The notes: generated by a model not told the origin, from the letters alone. A DNA stretch of 64,000 nt from Euzebya tangerina (GCF_003074135.1 NZ_PPDK01000001.1:558001-622000); one strand, 5' to 3'. Positions 25,799-35,251 are shown, counted from the first letter of the stretch. Made by a program: numbers and translations.

Positions 25799-27370
25799 TC
25801 ACTCACCGGCTGCGCGAGCCGCCACCCACTCGTCCAGGTCCATGACCTGTCCCGCAGGCTCTGAGGCGTCGACGTCGACGACGTAGTCGATGTCGAAGAG
25901 TCGGAGATCATCGATGTCGACCAGGTCCGCGTCGCCGATCTTGCCGAGGTAGGCGCAGTCGGCACGAACGCACACCGCCAGCGTCTCGGCCCAGGCGTCG
26001 GTGGCGACGACCCGTGCCCCGTCGAGTTGGGTGTGCTCGGCCGCGATCGCATCCAGCTCCTGATGGTCGCCGAGGCGTGTGAGCATGGCCTGACCCGACC
26101 CGAGCCACGACGTCGCGATCACGCCGGTCAGGAGTGTCATCGTCAGCGCGCGACGTCGTCGTTCTGCGTCCGCGGGAACCAGGCTGGCGCCGAAGGTCGC
26201 CACCAGGGTGAGCGCGATCATCGTGAACCAGAGATAGCGCTCGATGACCAGGACGACCGCATAGCCGGCCGTCGTGCCGGCGGCGAGCAGGACCACGGAG
26301 ACGAGCACCGGGGGGAGCCGTCTCCACGCCAACAGGACGGTGGCGGCAGCGAGCACCAGCGCGACGGGAACGCGTCTGCCCAGGCTGCCGAGGGCGACGC
26401 GGACGCTGTCGACCAATCGCTCGGGGCGGGTGCGCTGCTCTGCGGGCAGGTCCAGGTCCCCCGGCGGCGCCCACCGCGTGGCGTCGATGGTCTCCGTTGG
26501 GTCGTCCCACGCGCTGCGGGCGTCGTCGAACGGGAGCGGGTATAGGCCGGCATAGAGCAGGGGGTTCCCTCGTGAGCCGACCAGGTCATCGTTGAACCCG
26601 ACGGCCGTGGAGAAGGTGGGACGGTCGTAGGTGGCGGACAGGACGCCGATCCATGGTCCGGCGACGACGGCCAGGCCGACGAGGGCGGCCAGGAGACGTC
26701 GGACGGCCGTCGTCCGGCGGGTCACGGCGGCCACGAGCAGCACGAGGATCAGATGGCCGGTGATGAGCGGCAACGCCGCCGCCTTGCACAGGTAGGCGAT
26801 GCCGCCCAGTGCGCCCGCCGCGGCCAACCGTCGCGCTGATGCCTGCATCGGGTCCCCCAGGGCCAGGCAGTAGGCCAGCAACGCGGCGATGAGGAGCGTC
26901 TCCGGGTAAGCCCCGAAGCTCGCGCTCCAGACCGCGACCGGTGCCACCGCCAGCGTGCCCGCGCCCGCCCAGGCCGGTCGCAGGCCAGCCCGGTCCAGCA
27001 GTCGACGACTGATGACGACGACCAGGACGGCTGCCAGGCCGAGGACGACGCGGACGGCCACGAGTGGCTCGACGCCGATCCGGAGGACCGGAACGAGCAG
27101 CCAGGAGTACAGCGGACCCCAGTAGCCGCTGACGGCATCGTCGAAGGCTCCGGCGGCCCACTGGTCGGCCAGTGACAGGTATGCCGCACCGTCCGGGTTG
27201 AGGTACTCACCGGCGACGAGGCCGGCCGCGATGAGGGCTGCGAGTGTGACGAGCGGGGCCGTGCCCGGCGCCGCAACGACCCCTACCACACCGCCCCGAG
27301 GCACCACTGACCATCCCGCCGGTTGCGGTGCAGGGCCGAGCCGGCGATGCTCTGTGCTCAAGATCGCCAC
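25799..27370 (-). CDS. Integral membrane glycosyltransferase-like protein (GT-C fold)
   Basis: A 523-residue polytopic protein with about ten hydrophobic helices and a C-terminal non-membrane domain of about 110 residues. The first external loop has NPDGAAYLSLADQW, with Asp60 where GT-C enzymes of the ArnT/PMT type hold a catalytic acid, followed by GYWGPLYSWLL and GAYPETLLIA. Such enzymes use polyprenyl-phosphate sugars outside the membrane. It lies at the left edge of the glycan locus, so it may transfer a lipid-linked sugar to the glycan or wall. Membership is by pattern only, and the start could be at an internal codon. Confidence 0.65.
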   Translation of the reverse strand: MAILSTEHRRLGPAPQPAGWSVVPRGGVVGVVAAPGTAPLVTLAALIAAGLVAGEYLNPDGAAYLSLADQWAAGAFDDAVSGYWGPLYSWLLVPVLRIGVEPLVAVRVVLGLAAVLVVVISRRLLDRAGLRPAWAGAGTLAVAPVAVWSASFGAYPETLLIAALLAYCLALGDPMQASARRLAAAGALGGIAYLCKAAALPLITGHLILVLLVAAVTRRTTAVRRLLAALVGLAVVAGPWIGVLSATYDRPTFSTAVGFNDDLVGSRGNPLLYAGLYPLPFDDARSAWDDPTETIDATRWAPPGDLDLPAEQRTRPERLVDSVRVALGSLGRRVPVALVLAAATVLLAWRRLPPVLVSVVLLAAGTTAGYAVVLVIERYLWFTMIALTLVATFGASLVPADAERRRRALTMTLLTGVIATSWLGSGQAMLTRLGDHQELDAIAAEHTQLDGARVVATDAWAETLAVCVRADCAYLGKIGDADLVDIDDLRLFDIDYVVDVDASEPAGQVMDLDEWVAARAAGE

Positions 27371-27522
27371 GCTAGGGGTGTTCCGTCAGGGTCGCAAAGG
27401 ACCCTGCCGGACAGCGTCGGCCAGACCCGGGAGAGCACCGTCTGGCGTCACCGTTGGGCCTCCCACGCGTCGGAGTGCCCCTCCACTACGTTCAAATCCT
27501 TCCCCATCACAAGGATTCATCC

Positions 27523-28560
27523 ATGCGCCAGCACCTGGCCCCCGTCCGCAGCCGCATCGTGGACATGGGGTCCCGCCGTCCCCGTGTTGTCATCGCATCG
27601 CGTCAGGGTCGCGCCGGTCTCGAGCGACACGGTCTGTCCGACCTCGAGGCCGTTGCCGACCTGCGGTTCCTCAGCGCCGAGTCGACGATCCCGACCGAGG
27701 AGGCGATCTTCGGCCTCCGCGACGCGGAGATCGTGGCCGTCACACCACTGGTGTCCCCCGACTGGAACGACCGGCTGCTCGGTGCGCTTCCGAACTTGCG
27801 GGCGATCAGCCTCCACGCCACGGGTTATGACTTCATCGACATCGCCCGGCTGTCCGAGTACGACGTCAAGCTCACCGTTCTGGGGGAGTACTCCACACGC
27901 GCCGTCGCCGAACACACCATCGGGATGCTCCTGGCGTTGGCGCGCCGGATCCACTTGGCCAACGATCGGTCCCGCGGGCTGGTCGCCCACGAGGTCAGTC
28001 TTCGCGGCTTCGAGTTGGCCGGCCGGACACTCGGCGTCATCGGACTCGGACGAATCGGCTCCGTCGTCGCCCGCCTGGCCCTGGCCTTCGACATGGAGGT
28101 GGTGGCCACGGACCGGCACGAGCGGACCGTCGACGGGGTCACCATGGTCGACTTCGACGAGCTGCTCTCCCGATCGCACTGCGTCGCCATCACGGCGTCG
28201 ATGGACCATGACGCCCAGCCGATCATCGGTCGAGCCGAGCTGTCGCGGCTGCCGAAGGGCGCGGTCGTCGTGAACACCAGCCGGTCCGGCCTGGTCGACA
28301 CCGAGGCCATCGCGGGCGCTCTGCGGTCGCGGCACCTGCGTGGGTACGCCGTGGACGATGCCATCTTCGACCCCCTCGAGCACGGCGACCTGCTCAGGGA
28401 AGGGCGTGTCATGCAGACGGGTCACAGCGCCTGGTGGGCGGACGAAGCCCTGGATCGCGGGTCGCGCCACTGGGTCGAGAGTCTGTGCGCACTCGCGGAG
28501 GGTCGTCCTGTCCCGGTCATCGACGGCCGGCCCAGGTCTGCGGCCAGCAACACCGCCTGA
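27523..28560 (+). CDS. D-isomer-specific 2-hydroxyacid dehydrogenase
   Basis: A 345-residue NAD(P)-dependent dehydrogenase. The Rossmann motif GLGRIG is at residues 174-179 in LGVIGLGRIGSVVARLA, with Asp197 at the end of strand 2 favouring NAD. Catalytic residues are Arg254 (NTSRSGLVD) and His301 (TGHSAWW). The usual catalytic Glu of the DVFxxEP motif aligns with Asp283 (AIFDP), an atypical choice. The ATG at 27523 has AAGGA 7 nt upstream; an in-frame start at 27454 is less likely. It converges on wecB and may supply or remove a hydroxyacid for the neighbouring glycan pathway; the substrate is unknown. Confidence 0.88.
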   Translation: MRQHLAPVRSRIVDMGSRRPRVVIASRQGRAGLERHGLSDLEAVADLRFLSAESTIPTEEAIFGLRDAEIVAVTPLVSPDWNDRLLGALPNLRAISLHATGYDFIDIARLSEYDVKLTVLGEYSTRAVAEHTIGMLLALARRIHLANDRSRGLVAHEVSLRGFELAGRTLGVIGLGRIGSVVARLALAFDMEVVATDRHERTVDGVTMVDFDELLSRSHCVAITASMDHDAQPIIGRAELSRLPKGAVVVNTSRSGLVDTEAIAGALRSRHLRGYAVDDAIFDPLEHGDLLREGRVMQTGHSAWWADEALDRGSRHWVESLCALAEGRPVPVIDGRPRSAASNTA

Positions 28561-28589
28561 CGCGTGCGAGAGTCCTGACGCGGGCGAGG

Positions 28590-29729
28590 TCAGTCGGTCG
28601 GGTGCGGTGAGCCGTTGGCGACGAAGACCTCGATGGCATCCACGGTCCGCTGGGCTGCACGTCCGTCCCACAGCGCTGGTCGCCGCGGCTCGCCTGGGTT
28701 CTTCAGACGGGCCTCGATGACGGCGCGGACGACGGTTGGACGTGTTCCCGCGATCTGGTTGGTGCCGTCGGTCACCGTGATCGGCCGCTCCGTGCTCGGC
28801 CGAACGGTGACGCAGGGCACGCCGAGAGCGGTGGTCTCCTCCTGGATTCCGCCGGAGTCCGTCACCACGATCGTCGCGGCCGCCTGCAGCGCGAGGGAGT
28901 CGAGGTAGCCGACGGGCTCGAGCACCGTGAGTCGCGACACGGTCGACACCAGCGCGCTGTTCGGCGGCTGTGCAGCGACGATGGCCCGCACCCGCGGGTG
29001 CATCGGGAACACCACATCGCGACCTGCGGCCGCGTCGGCTACGGCCGCTAGCAGGTCGGCGAGGTGAGCCGGGTCATCGACGTTGGCCGGCCGGTGCATG
29101 GTCAACAGGACGAAGCCATCTGCCAATCCCAGGTCGGCCACCACGGGTCGGCGGACGGCCCGGTCGCGCTGCTGCAGCAGCGTGTCGATCATGACGTTGC
29201 CGACCAGATGGATCCGTGAGGCCGCCATCCCCTCGGCCCGCAGGTTATCCACCGCATCGGCCGACGGTGCGAACAGCAGGCTGGACAGGCGGTCCGTCAC
29301 GACGCGATTGACCTCCTCCGGCATGGCCCAGTCCCGGCTGCGCAGGCCGGCTTCCACATGACCGACCGGGATGGTCAGCTTCGCGGCCGTCAGCGCTGCC
29401 GCCACCGTGGAGTTGACGTCGCCCACGACGATCAGCACATCCGGCGACTCGGCTCTGAGGAGCGGGTCGAGCGCGAGCATGACGCCGGCCGTCTGCGCTG
29501 CGTGGCTTCCCGATCCCACGACCAGGTGGTGGTCGGGCTCAGCGATGCCCAGCTCGTCGAAGAAGACCTCGCTCATGGCATCGTCGTAGTGCTGACCGGT
29601 GTGGACCAGCGACGCCGCGTGCTCGCGCTCACGCAGCGCCCGGAGGACCGGTGCGACCTTCATGAAGTTCGGACGTGCTCCGGCGACGACCATCGTCGAC
29701 AGCCGCGACGCGGGCACTCGCCGGCTCAT
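28590..29729 (-). CDS. wecB: Non-hydrolysing UDP-N-acetylglucosamine 2-epimerase
   Basis: Converts UDP-GlcNAc to UDP-ManNAc for surface polysaccharides. The 379 residues start MSRRVPASRLSTMVVAGARPNFMKVAPV, the characteristic GxRPx(F/E)xK opening. GHVEAGLRSRD, MPEEVNRVVTDRLSSLLFAPS, TMHRPANVD and VTDSGGIQEETTALGVPCVTVRPSTERP are all intact, so it should be active. The ATG at 29729 overlaps the stop of the preceding GT2 gene (ATGA); the longer frame upstream is antiphase coding. Last gene of the six-gene leftward glycan operon. It implies a ManNAc-type sugar or derivative in the product. Confidence 0.95.
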   Translation of the reverse strand: MSRRVPASRLSTMVVAGARPNFMKVAPVLRALREREHAASLVHTGQHYDDAMSEVFFDELGIAEPDHHLVVGSGSHAAQTAGVMLALDPLLRAESPDVLIVVGDVNSTVAAALTAAKLTIPVGHVEAGLRSRDWAMPEEVNRVVTDRLSSLLFAPSADAVDNLRAEGMAASRIHLVGNVMIDTLLQQRDRAVRRPVVADLGLADGFVLLTMHRPANVDDPAHLADLLAAVADAAAGRDVVFPMHPRVRAIVAAQPPNSALVSTVSRLTVLEPVGYLDSLALQAAATIVVTDSGGIQEETTALGVPCVTVRPSTERPITVTDGTNQIAGTRPTVVRAVIEARLKNPGEPRRPALWDGRAAQRTVDAIEVFVANGSPHPTD

Positions 29730-30598
29730 GGCTGGCGCACGTGGTCGAGCGCCCTGGTCACCGTCGCGCGGGTCACGCCGACGGCCACTGCGGCCTGGCT
29801 GAGCACGACACGCGCGGACAGCCCCGCACCGCCGCTCCGCCAGGCCGTGCGGAGCATGCGTGCCCGGTCGGATGCCGACATGCGACGAGCGTCGGCAGCA
29901 TCGTCGTCGAGTGCGGCGGCGGCACGGCCGAACCGCTGGTGCTGCCGCCAGAAGCCACGCAGATCGAGCTGATGGGCATGCCGGACGACGGCGTCGGGGC
30001 ACCGCACGATCGCTCCACCGGCTGCGACGAACGCGGCTGCCAGTGCGCGGTCCTCTCCCGCGGGTCCGTCGAACGCCTCGTCGAAGCCGCCGATGTCGAC
30101 CAGTCGCTGTCGCGCGGCGGCTGCATTGTTCGATGTGACGAAGTTGGTTGCCACCTCCGCTGATTCGGCGATGAGCTCACTGGCTGCAGACCAGTCGTTG
30201 TCCGCGAGGACGTTGATGCAGCGACCTCCGAGGAGCGCATCCGGATGGGCGGCCGCACACCGGTCGAGGGCCATCAACCAGCCGGGGGCTGGCGCACAGT
30301 CATCATCGGTGAAGGCGATCCAGGTACCCCGACTGGCGCGCAGCCCGGTGTTCCTCGCCGCCGCGGGCCCTCGATTGACCTGCTGCTCCAGTCGAAGGTC
30401 GAGCAGCCCGGCGAACTCCAGGATGCGGTCGGCGTAGGGCTGTTCGCTGCCATCGTCGACGACGATGACCTCGAAGGACCCAGGTGCGGGATCCAGCCGG
30501 GTGAGCGCATCCAGCAGTCGGCAGATCTGCGCGGGACGATCCTTGGTCGGGACGACGACGGACCACCGGATGGGAGCGGCGGCGCTCAAGCCCGCCAT
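29726..30598 (-). CDS. Family 2 glycosyltransferase
   Basis: A 290-residue GT-A enzyme: nucleotide-sugar binding WSVVVPTKDRPAQICRLLDA, EVIVVDDGSE, the DxD-type metal site FTDDDCAPAPGW, and the acceptor-side GEDRALAAAFVAAGG with the catalytic acid. No transmembrane helix, though the C-terminal 60 residues are basic. Donor and acceptor are unknown. It overlaps the amidohydrolase gene by 13 bp upstream and wecB by 4 bp downstream, so it is in a tightly coupled operon. Confidence 0.9.
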   Translation of the reverse strand: MAGLSAAAPIRWSVVVPTKDRPAQICRLLDALTRLDPAPGSFEVIVVDDGSEQPYADRILEFAGLLDLRLEQQVNRGPAAARNTGLRASRGTWIAFTDDDCAPAPGWLMALDRCAAAHPDALLGGRCINVLADNDWSAASELIAESAEVATNFVTSNNAAAARQRLVDIGGFDEAFDGPAGEDRALAAAFVAAGGAIVRCPDAVVRHAHQLDLRGFWRQHQRFGRAAAALDDDAADARRMSASDRARMLRTAWRSGGAGLSARVVLSQAAVAVGVTRATVTRALDHVRQP

Positions 30599-31443
30599 CC
30601 GTCGGGACGGTCATCCGGGTCGATGCCGAAGAGCCGGCAGGGGGTGTACCACCCGATCTGCTCCAGGAGCGCGTCGTCCTGCACCGCGACACGGAGGTGA
30701 TGCCAGGCCACGAGCGGATGGGTGAGGGGCGCGTCGGAGCCGAACACCAGCTTCTCGCCGACCTTCTCGGCCGCGTAGGTGAGGAACGCCGCCAGCCACA
30801 CGCCGGAGGTGTCGAGGTACACCCGCTCGTGGCGGCGCGCGACCGTGACGGCCTGCACGAGTTCGTGGTCACCGGCCGGGAAGGCGCCGAGGTGTGCGAT
30901 GATCACAGGCCCGGTGGTCCGCGACACGACCTCGGACTCGATCCACTCGGCGGTCACGTGGATGCCGCCGTGGACGATGATCGGGAGGCCGAGCTCGTTG
31001 ATCCGGTTGAACGTCGCATCGTCGGGCAGACCGTCGAGGTGGGGCAGCAGCTTGACGCCGGCGAAGCGGGACAGGTCGCCGACATCGGGCCGTCGGATGC
31101 TGAGCTTGCCGCGCAGCTTGCGGCGGAGCTGCCAGAGCTGGTGTGTCGTCCACGGGATCTCCCCGCCCAGTCGGGCCACGGGGAGGACCGCCCCACCGGT
31201 ACCGGCAGCCCAGTCAGCCAACGCCTCGTTCGCCCGGAGGTAGGAGTCACGCAACGGCGGGAAGACACACGATCGGGCCACCCCGCCGGAGGCGATGATG
31301 GTCTCCCACTCCGAGGGCTGCATGTTGGGGTAGAAGAGCTCACCGGTGTCGCTCGGACCGACGTGGACGTGGACGTCGAACAGCGGCGTGGCCGGTGGTG
31401 CCAGGTCGGGACGGAGGACGGTGACGGCTGGCGGCTCAGACAT
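30586..31443 (-). CDS. Amidohydrolase_2 family metal-dependent hydrolase
   Basis: A 285-residue TIM-barrel protein of the amidohydrolase_2 (ACMSD-like) family. Metal ligands are His25 and His27 in DVHVHVG, a His in IVHGG, a His in IAHLG, and the Asp in FGSDAPLTHP. Relatives are decarboxylases and hydrolases of small carboxylated molecules; an enzyme of this type inside a glycosyltransferase operon is unusual and could trim or modify a sugar substituent. ATG at 31443 overlaps the GT4 stop by 8 bp; a frame 20 residues longer exists but lies inside the GT4 gene. Confidence 0.85.
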   Translation of the reverse strand: MSEPPAVTVLRPDLAPPATPLFDVHVHVGPSDTGELFYPNMQPSEWETIIASGGVARSCVFPPLRDSYLRANEALADWAAGTGGAVLPVARLGGEIPWTTHQLWQLRRKLRGKLSIRRPDVGDLSRFAGVKLLPHLDGLPDDATFNRINELGLPIIVHGGIHVTAEWIESEVVSRTTGPVIIAHLGAFPAGDHELVQAVTVARRHERVYLDTSGVWLAAFLTYAAEKVGEKLVFGSDAPLTHPLVAWHHLRVAVQDDALLEQIGWYTPCRLFGIDPDDRPDGWRA

Positions 31444-32626
31444 GGCTCGTCTCCCACCGTTTCGCCGCAGCACGGTAGACCTCCTCGTACCGCGGGATCT
31501 CACGTCTCCAGGACCGTTCGAGCTGCTCTGGCCGGCTACGGGGCAGGGGGTCGTCGACGGCGGCGGCGATGGCGGCGGCCAGCCCCTCGGTGGTCGGCGG
31601 GCAGAACCGGACAGCGGGATTGTCGCCCAGCAACTCGCGGAGTGCAGGAAGGTCGGTGGAGAGGACGGGAACGCCGCACGCCAGTGCCTCGAGCGGCTTC
31701 AGCGGCGTCGTGTCCTGGGCCACGGCTGCGTGGCGACGCGGCACGACGAACAGGTCGAGGTCTGCCAGCAGCTCCGGCATCTGGTGGTAGGGCACGAATC
31801 CGGGTAGCGAGAGCCACGACTCCGCAGAAAGGTCACGACGCAGCTGCTCGATGGCTGGCCACTCTCGTCCCGTTCCGGCCAGGACGACGTCGGGACGTGA
31901 TGCCTCCGGCAGTCGCGACCGGGCCAGGTCGAGCGCCCGCACCAGACCATCGAGTGCCTCGATCGGCTCGAAGCGGGTGGCGTACCCGATCCGCAACCGG
32001 CCGGCATCGGGTGCGGTCGCCGGCGGACGGAAGCGGGTGACGTCCACGGAGTTGCGCACGACGTGGACCTGGCTGATGCCCTGGCCACGGATGCGGCGGG
32101 CCAACCCCTGGGAGATGGTGACCACGGCATCGGCTTCCTGACAGCGGCGGTACTCGAGCTGGTTGTACCGAGGGCCGCGCACCGACCGGAACCAGGGATG
32201 ACGCCGATCCAGGTCGTAGTCGCCGTTGAAGCAGCGGACCTCATAGACCCAGGGGACCTCCAGTTCGGCGGCAGCATCGCGTGCAGCGGCCCCGATGACG
32301 TGGGGATGGTGGGCGTGGATGACGTCTGGCCGCCACGTCCGTCCCAGCGTCACGAGATCGTCGACCATGCTCCGGTGTGCGTGTGGCGCCAGGCCGATCC
32401 CGGGTCGCTCGATGACCAGCGCCTCACCGATCGGGATCTGCTCCGGACCCCACGCAGCCGTCCTGAACTGCGGGTCGACCGCGTCGGTGAATGGTGGGAA
32501 GGGCCCGACGGCGACACGGGTGTCGTAGCCGAGGTGGCGGCTCTGCGCGTCGACCAGACCCGAGGTTCGGACGGTGTATCCGTCGATGGCCGGCCAGCCG
32601 TAGTTGACGACGTGCAGGACCCTCAT
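31436..32626 (-). CDS. Family 4 glycosyltransferase
   Basis: A 396-residue GT-B enzyme. N-terminal domain starts MRVLHVVNYGWPAIDGYTVR, with DVIHAHHPHVIGAAA; the C-terminal donor domain shows IGYATRFEPIEALDGLVRAL, LFVVPRR and EALACGVPVLSTDLPALREL. It builds part of the glycan from an unknown nucleotide sugar. It is a paralogue-like counterpart of the GT4 at 36304 on the other arm of the locus (both start RVLHVV and share DLFVxPRR then PLKxLEA). Its stop overlaps the next gene by 8 bp and its start overlaps the ABC exporter gene by 4 bp. Confidence 0.9.
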   Translation of the reverse strand: MRVLHVVNYGWPAIDGYTVRTSGLVDAQSRHLGYDTRVAVGPFPPFTDAVDPQFRTAAWGPEQIPIGEALVIERPGIGLAPHAHRSMVDDLVTLGRTWRPDVIHAHHPHVIGAAARDAAAELEVPWVYEVRCFNGDYDLDRRHPWFRSVRGPRYNQLEYRRCQEADAVVTISQGLARRIRGQGISQVHVVRNSVDVTRFRPPATAPDAGRLRIGYATRFEPIEALDGLVRALDLARSRLPEASRPDVVLAGTGREWPAIEQLRRDLSAESWLSLPGFVPYHQMPELLADLDLFVVPRRHAAVAQDTTPLKPLEALACGVPVLSTDLPALRELLGDNPAVRFCPPTTEGLAAAIAAAVDDPLPRSRPEQLERSWRREIPRYEEVYRAAAKRWETSHV

Positions 32627-34311
32627 CGGTGCATCACCTCGCCGAAGGTGACCCGGTCGTCGGCCTCATCGACCCAAGGACAGCGGCGGTGGGAGATCAC
32701 CAGCGTCACCCTACGTCGACACCACTCCATCAGCGCAGCCTGCACTCGAGCCTCGCTCGGCATGTCCAAGGCCGACGTCGCTTCGTCGAAGATGACGAAC
32801 CCCGGGTTCCGGACCCAGGCCCTGGCCACCCCCACGAGTTGGGCCTGCCCGGAGGAGAGCCCGGTCCCGTTCGGTCCGATCAGCGGCGCAGCGAGGTCCA
32901 GCGGGTCACCGTCGAGCAGCCCGAAGAGGTCCTCGAGCGCCGCGAGGTCCAGCCGGTCCGTGGGGCGGAACAGATTGTCCAGGATGGATCCCTCCATCAG
33001 CGTCGGCCGGGATCCGATGTAGAGGCAGTCGGGACGCTGCCCTGGCTCGAGGCCGGTTCCATCGACGACCACCTGACCCGAACCTGGCTGCAGGATGCCG
33101 GCGAGCACCAGAGCCAGCGTGCTCTTGCCTGCGCCGCTGGCCCCGGTCATGGTCGTCACCGAGTCGGACCGCACCGTCAGTGACGCGTCCTGCAGGACGT
33201 CGTGCGTTCCGTCGTAGGAGAAGCTCAGCCCCACGCCCTCGACACGATCCTGGGGGCGCCGCACCAGGCCGTCATCGAGCCGAACAGGGTCGGCGTCCCA
33301 GTAGGCCAGCAGCCGACGCCCCGCCTTGGCGGTCTCGGCCGCACGATAGGAGAACTCACCCAACTGCTGCACGGCGACCAGCAACTGCGAGACGACGTAG
33401 AGGACGACGATGAGCTCGGCCACACCCAGCCCACCGCCGGAGAGTTCGGCAGCCCCGACCACGATCGTGATGAGGAAGGCAACACCGTTCAGGCCGAGCA
33501 GCGACGCCCGAAGGGTTGCGGTGATCCGCTCCTGCGCCAGGCTGACGTCGACGTAGGTGTGGTGTGCGCGGAGGAAGGTGTCGACGAAGCGTTCGCCCAA
33601 CCCCAACTGTCGCGCCAGGATGACACGCTCGACCTCCACCACCTCGCGGGCGCGCTGGGACAGGTCCGCAAGAGCCGCGAATCGATCTCCCGCGAGATCC
33701 AGGTGGCGACGCACCGACCGGGCCATGACCGTGCCGATGACCAGGGCCGCAAGCGCGAGGACCGCCAGGAGGGGAGGGCTCAACACAGCGGTGACGACCA
33801 CCGATGCCGCCATCCAGGCGCCGATGACCACGGTGCTCGCCACCAGGTCGACCCCGAACCGATAGGCGAAGTCGACGTCGGTCATCAGGATCTCTCTTAG
33901 TGCGGCCATGGGCACCGCCATGAGATCCTCGGCCGGAGCGCCGTTGATGCGCCGGGCCAGCCGGTCGACGGCACGCTGTCGACAGGCGAAGACGATGCGC
34001 TGCTGGGTGAGGTGCCGCTGCCGTGCAGCCGCGAAGGACCCGACCGCGGCCACCGCGGCGATGCCGACCCACGCCCACGCCACGCCCGGAGCCCCGTCCG
34101 TCGCTCGACCGATGAGCACACGTGCGGAGAGTGCGACGACGATCCCGGCACCGACCTCGGCCGCAGTCAGCGCGACGATGGTCCCGATCGCGCGACGAGC
34201 CTGCGGGACCTCCTCACGCAGTGCCAGCAGGATGATTCGCAGGTCCCCCAGGCTCGGTCTGCCGCGCAGCACCTCTTCGATGGTGATCGCTCGGCGTGAG
34301 GTGCGGTTCAC
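32623..34311 (-). CDS. ABC exporter, fused membrane and ATPase domains
   Basis: A 562-residue half-transporter: six helices in residues about 42-320, then the nucleotide-binding domain. Walker A GASGAGKST is at 390-398, the signature is LSSGQ (485-489), Walker B ends FVIFDEATSALD with Glu510, and the switch His is His541. The usual Q-loop Gln is replaced: the segment reads YIGSRPTLMEGSIL, so gating may differ. Flanked by a sulfotransferase and GT4, it probably acts as a homodimer flipping a lipid-linked glycan or exporting the polymer. Overlaps of 4 bp with both neighbours. Confidence 0.9.
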   Translation of the reverse strand: MNRTSRRAITIEEVLRGRPSLGDLRIILLALREEVPQARRAIGTIVALTAAEVGAGIVVALSARVLIGRATDGAPGVAWAWVGIAAVAAVGSFAAARQRHLTQQRIVFACRQRAVDRLARRINGAPAEDLMAVPMAALREILMTDVDFAYRFGVDLVASTVVIGAWMAASVVVTAVLSPPLLAVLALAALVIGTVMARSVRRHLDLAGDRFAALADLSQRAREVVEVERVILARQLGLGERFVDTFLRAHHTYVDVSLAQERITATLRASLLGLNGVAFLITIVVGAAELSGGGLGVAELIVVLYVVSQLLVAVQQLGEFSYRAAETAKAGRRLLAYWDADPVRLDDGLVRRPQDRVEGVGLSFSYDGTHDVLQDASLTVRSDSVTTMTGASGAGKSTLALVLAGILQPGSGQVVVDGTGLEPGQRPDCLYIGSRPTLMEGSILDNLFRPTDRLDLAALEDLFGLLDGDPLDLAAPLIGPNGTGLSSGQAQLVGVARAWVRNPGFVIFDEATSALDMPSEARVQAALMEWCRRRVTLVISHRRCPWVDEADDRVTFGEVMHR

Positions 34312-35138
34312 AGTTGCTCAGCCCAGTGATCATCGGTCGTGTAGCCCCAGTGCCGACAAGCGCTCAGCACCTCGGGAGCCCGTCGGACGACCTCCCGCAT
34401 TCGCTCCCGGTGGGACGCTGCGGCCCATCTGCCGGTCGGGGGCGGCTGGAGCGGACGCACACCGCCCAGGGCGCCGACGTCGATGGCAGGCAGCTCGGTC
34501 GAGGCACGGGCTCGCTCGTGGAACCGCTCGAAGGGGATGGAGAGCGACCAGCCGAGCTCGGCACCGAGCCGAGCCTCGACGTCCGAGGGCTGGCCGGTGA
34601 GCTCTTCGTACGACACGACCACGACGTCGGGGTCCGCCTCGATCGCGCGGATACGCCGATGCACGTCCTGCCAACGCTCGATCTCGCAGTAGTAGCCCCG
34701 GCTGGGCGGGTAGCCCTTGTGGGTGGACGTGAGCACCTCACGCGGGTCCCGCACGGTGACGAGGAACACGGCCCGGCCCGGGTTGCGGGTGTACCAGCAG
34801 CGGACATCGTCGACGGCGGTGATGTCAGCTGGGCGCTTGGTCAACAACCAGCGGTGGTTGCGGTTGGCGAACTGCGCAGCCCACCGCGCCTCCACCTCAC
34901 CGACGAAGGAGCAGACGTCGTGGACGCAGGCGTCCACCACCAGCTGCAGCAGCGTGGATCCCGAGCGCGGAAAGCCACAGATGACGAGATGGGCGTCGAG
35001 GGGGGTGGTCCCGGGCAGGCCGCGATCGACGGCGGCGCGGAGCAGTCGCTTGGCCACCCGTCGGTGGACTGGTGTGGGGGGCGCCACCCCGACCGGTCCC
35101 GCGTCCGTCGCCCGTAGATCACCCGGCCACTCACCCAT
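34308..35138 (-). CDS. Sulfotransferase (PAPS-dependent)
   Basis: A 276-residue sulfotransferase fold. The 5'-phosphosulfate loop is CGFPRSGSTLL (residues about 54-64) and the 3'-phosphate site is VTVRDPREVLTSTHKG, both diagnostic. It should transfer sulfate from PAPS to a hydroxyl or amine of a sugar or lipid. It is the first gene of the six-gene leftward operon (sulfotransferase, ABC, GT4, amidohydrolase, GT2, wecB) and thus points to a sulfated surface glycan. The first 45 residues are poorly conserved in look, so the true start may be slightly internal. Confidence 0.9.
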   Translation of the reverse strand: MGEWPGDLRATDAGPVGVAPPTPVHRRVAKRLLRAAVDRGLPGTTPLDAHLVICGFPRSGSTLLQLVVDACVHDVCSFVGEVEARWAAQFANRNHRWLLTKRPADITAVDDVRCWYTRNPGRAVFLVTVRDPREVLTSTHKGYPPSRGYYCEIERWQDVHRRIRAIEADPDVVVVSYEELTGQPSDVEARLGAELGWSLSIPFERFHERARASTELPAIDVGALGGVRPLQPPPTGRWAAASHRERMREVVRRAPEVLSACRHWGYTTDDHWAEQL

Positions 35139-35251
35139 CTAGTGGTCTCCAACGACCCGCGACGCCAGCCTCCGCTGACCGGCGAGGCGTGGCGGTGGGC
35201 AGCGGCATCGGCGAGGCGCTGATCATGCGGACCAGTAGGTTACCGTCCGCC

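Noticed and set aside
29245-29253. TTATCCACC as a DnaA box
   Set aside because: One mismatch, inside the wecB coding region, and no companions.
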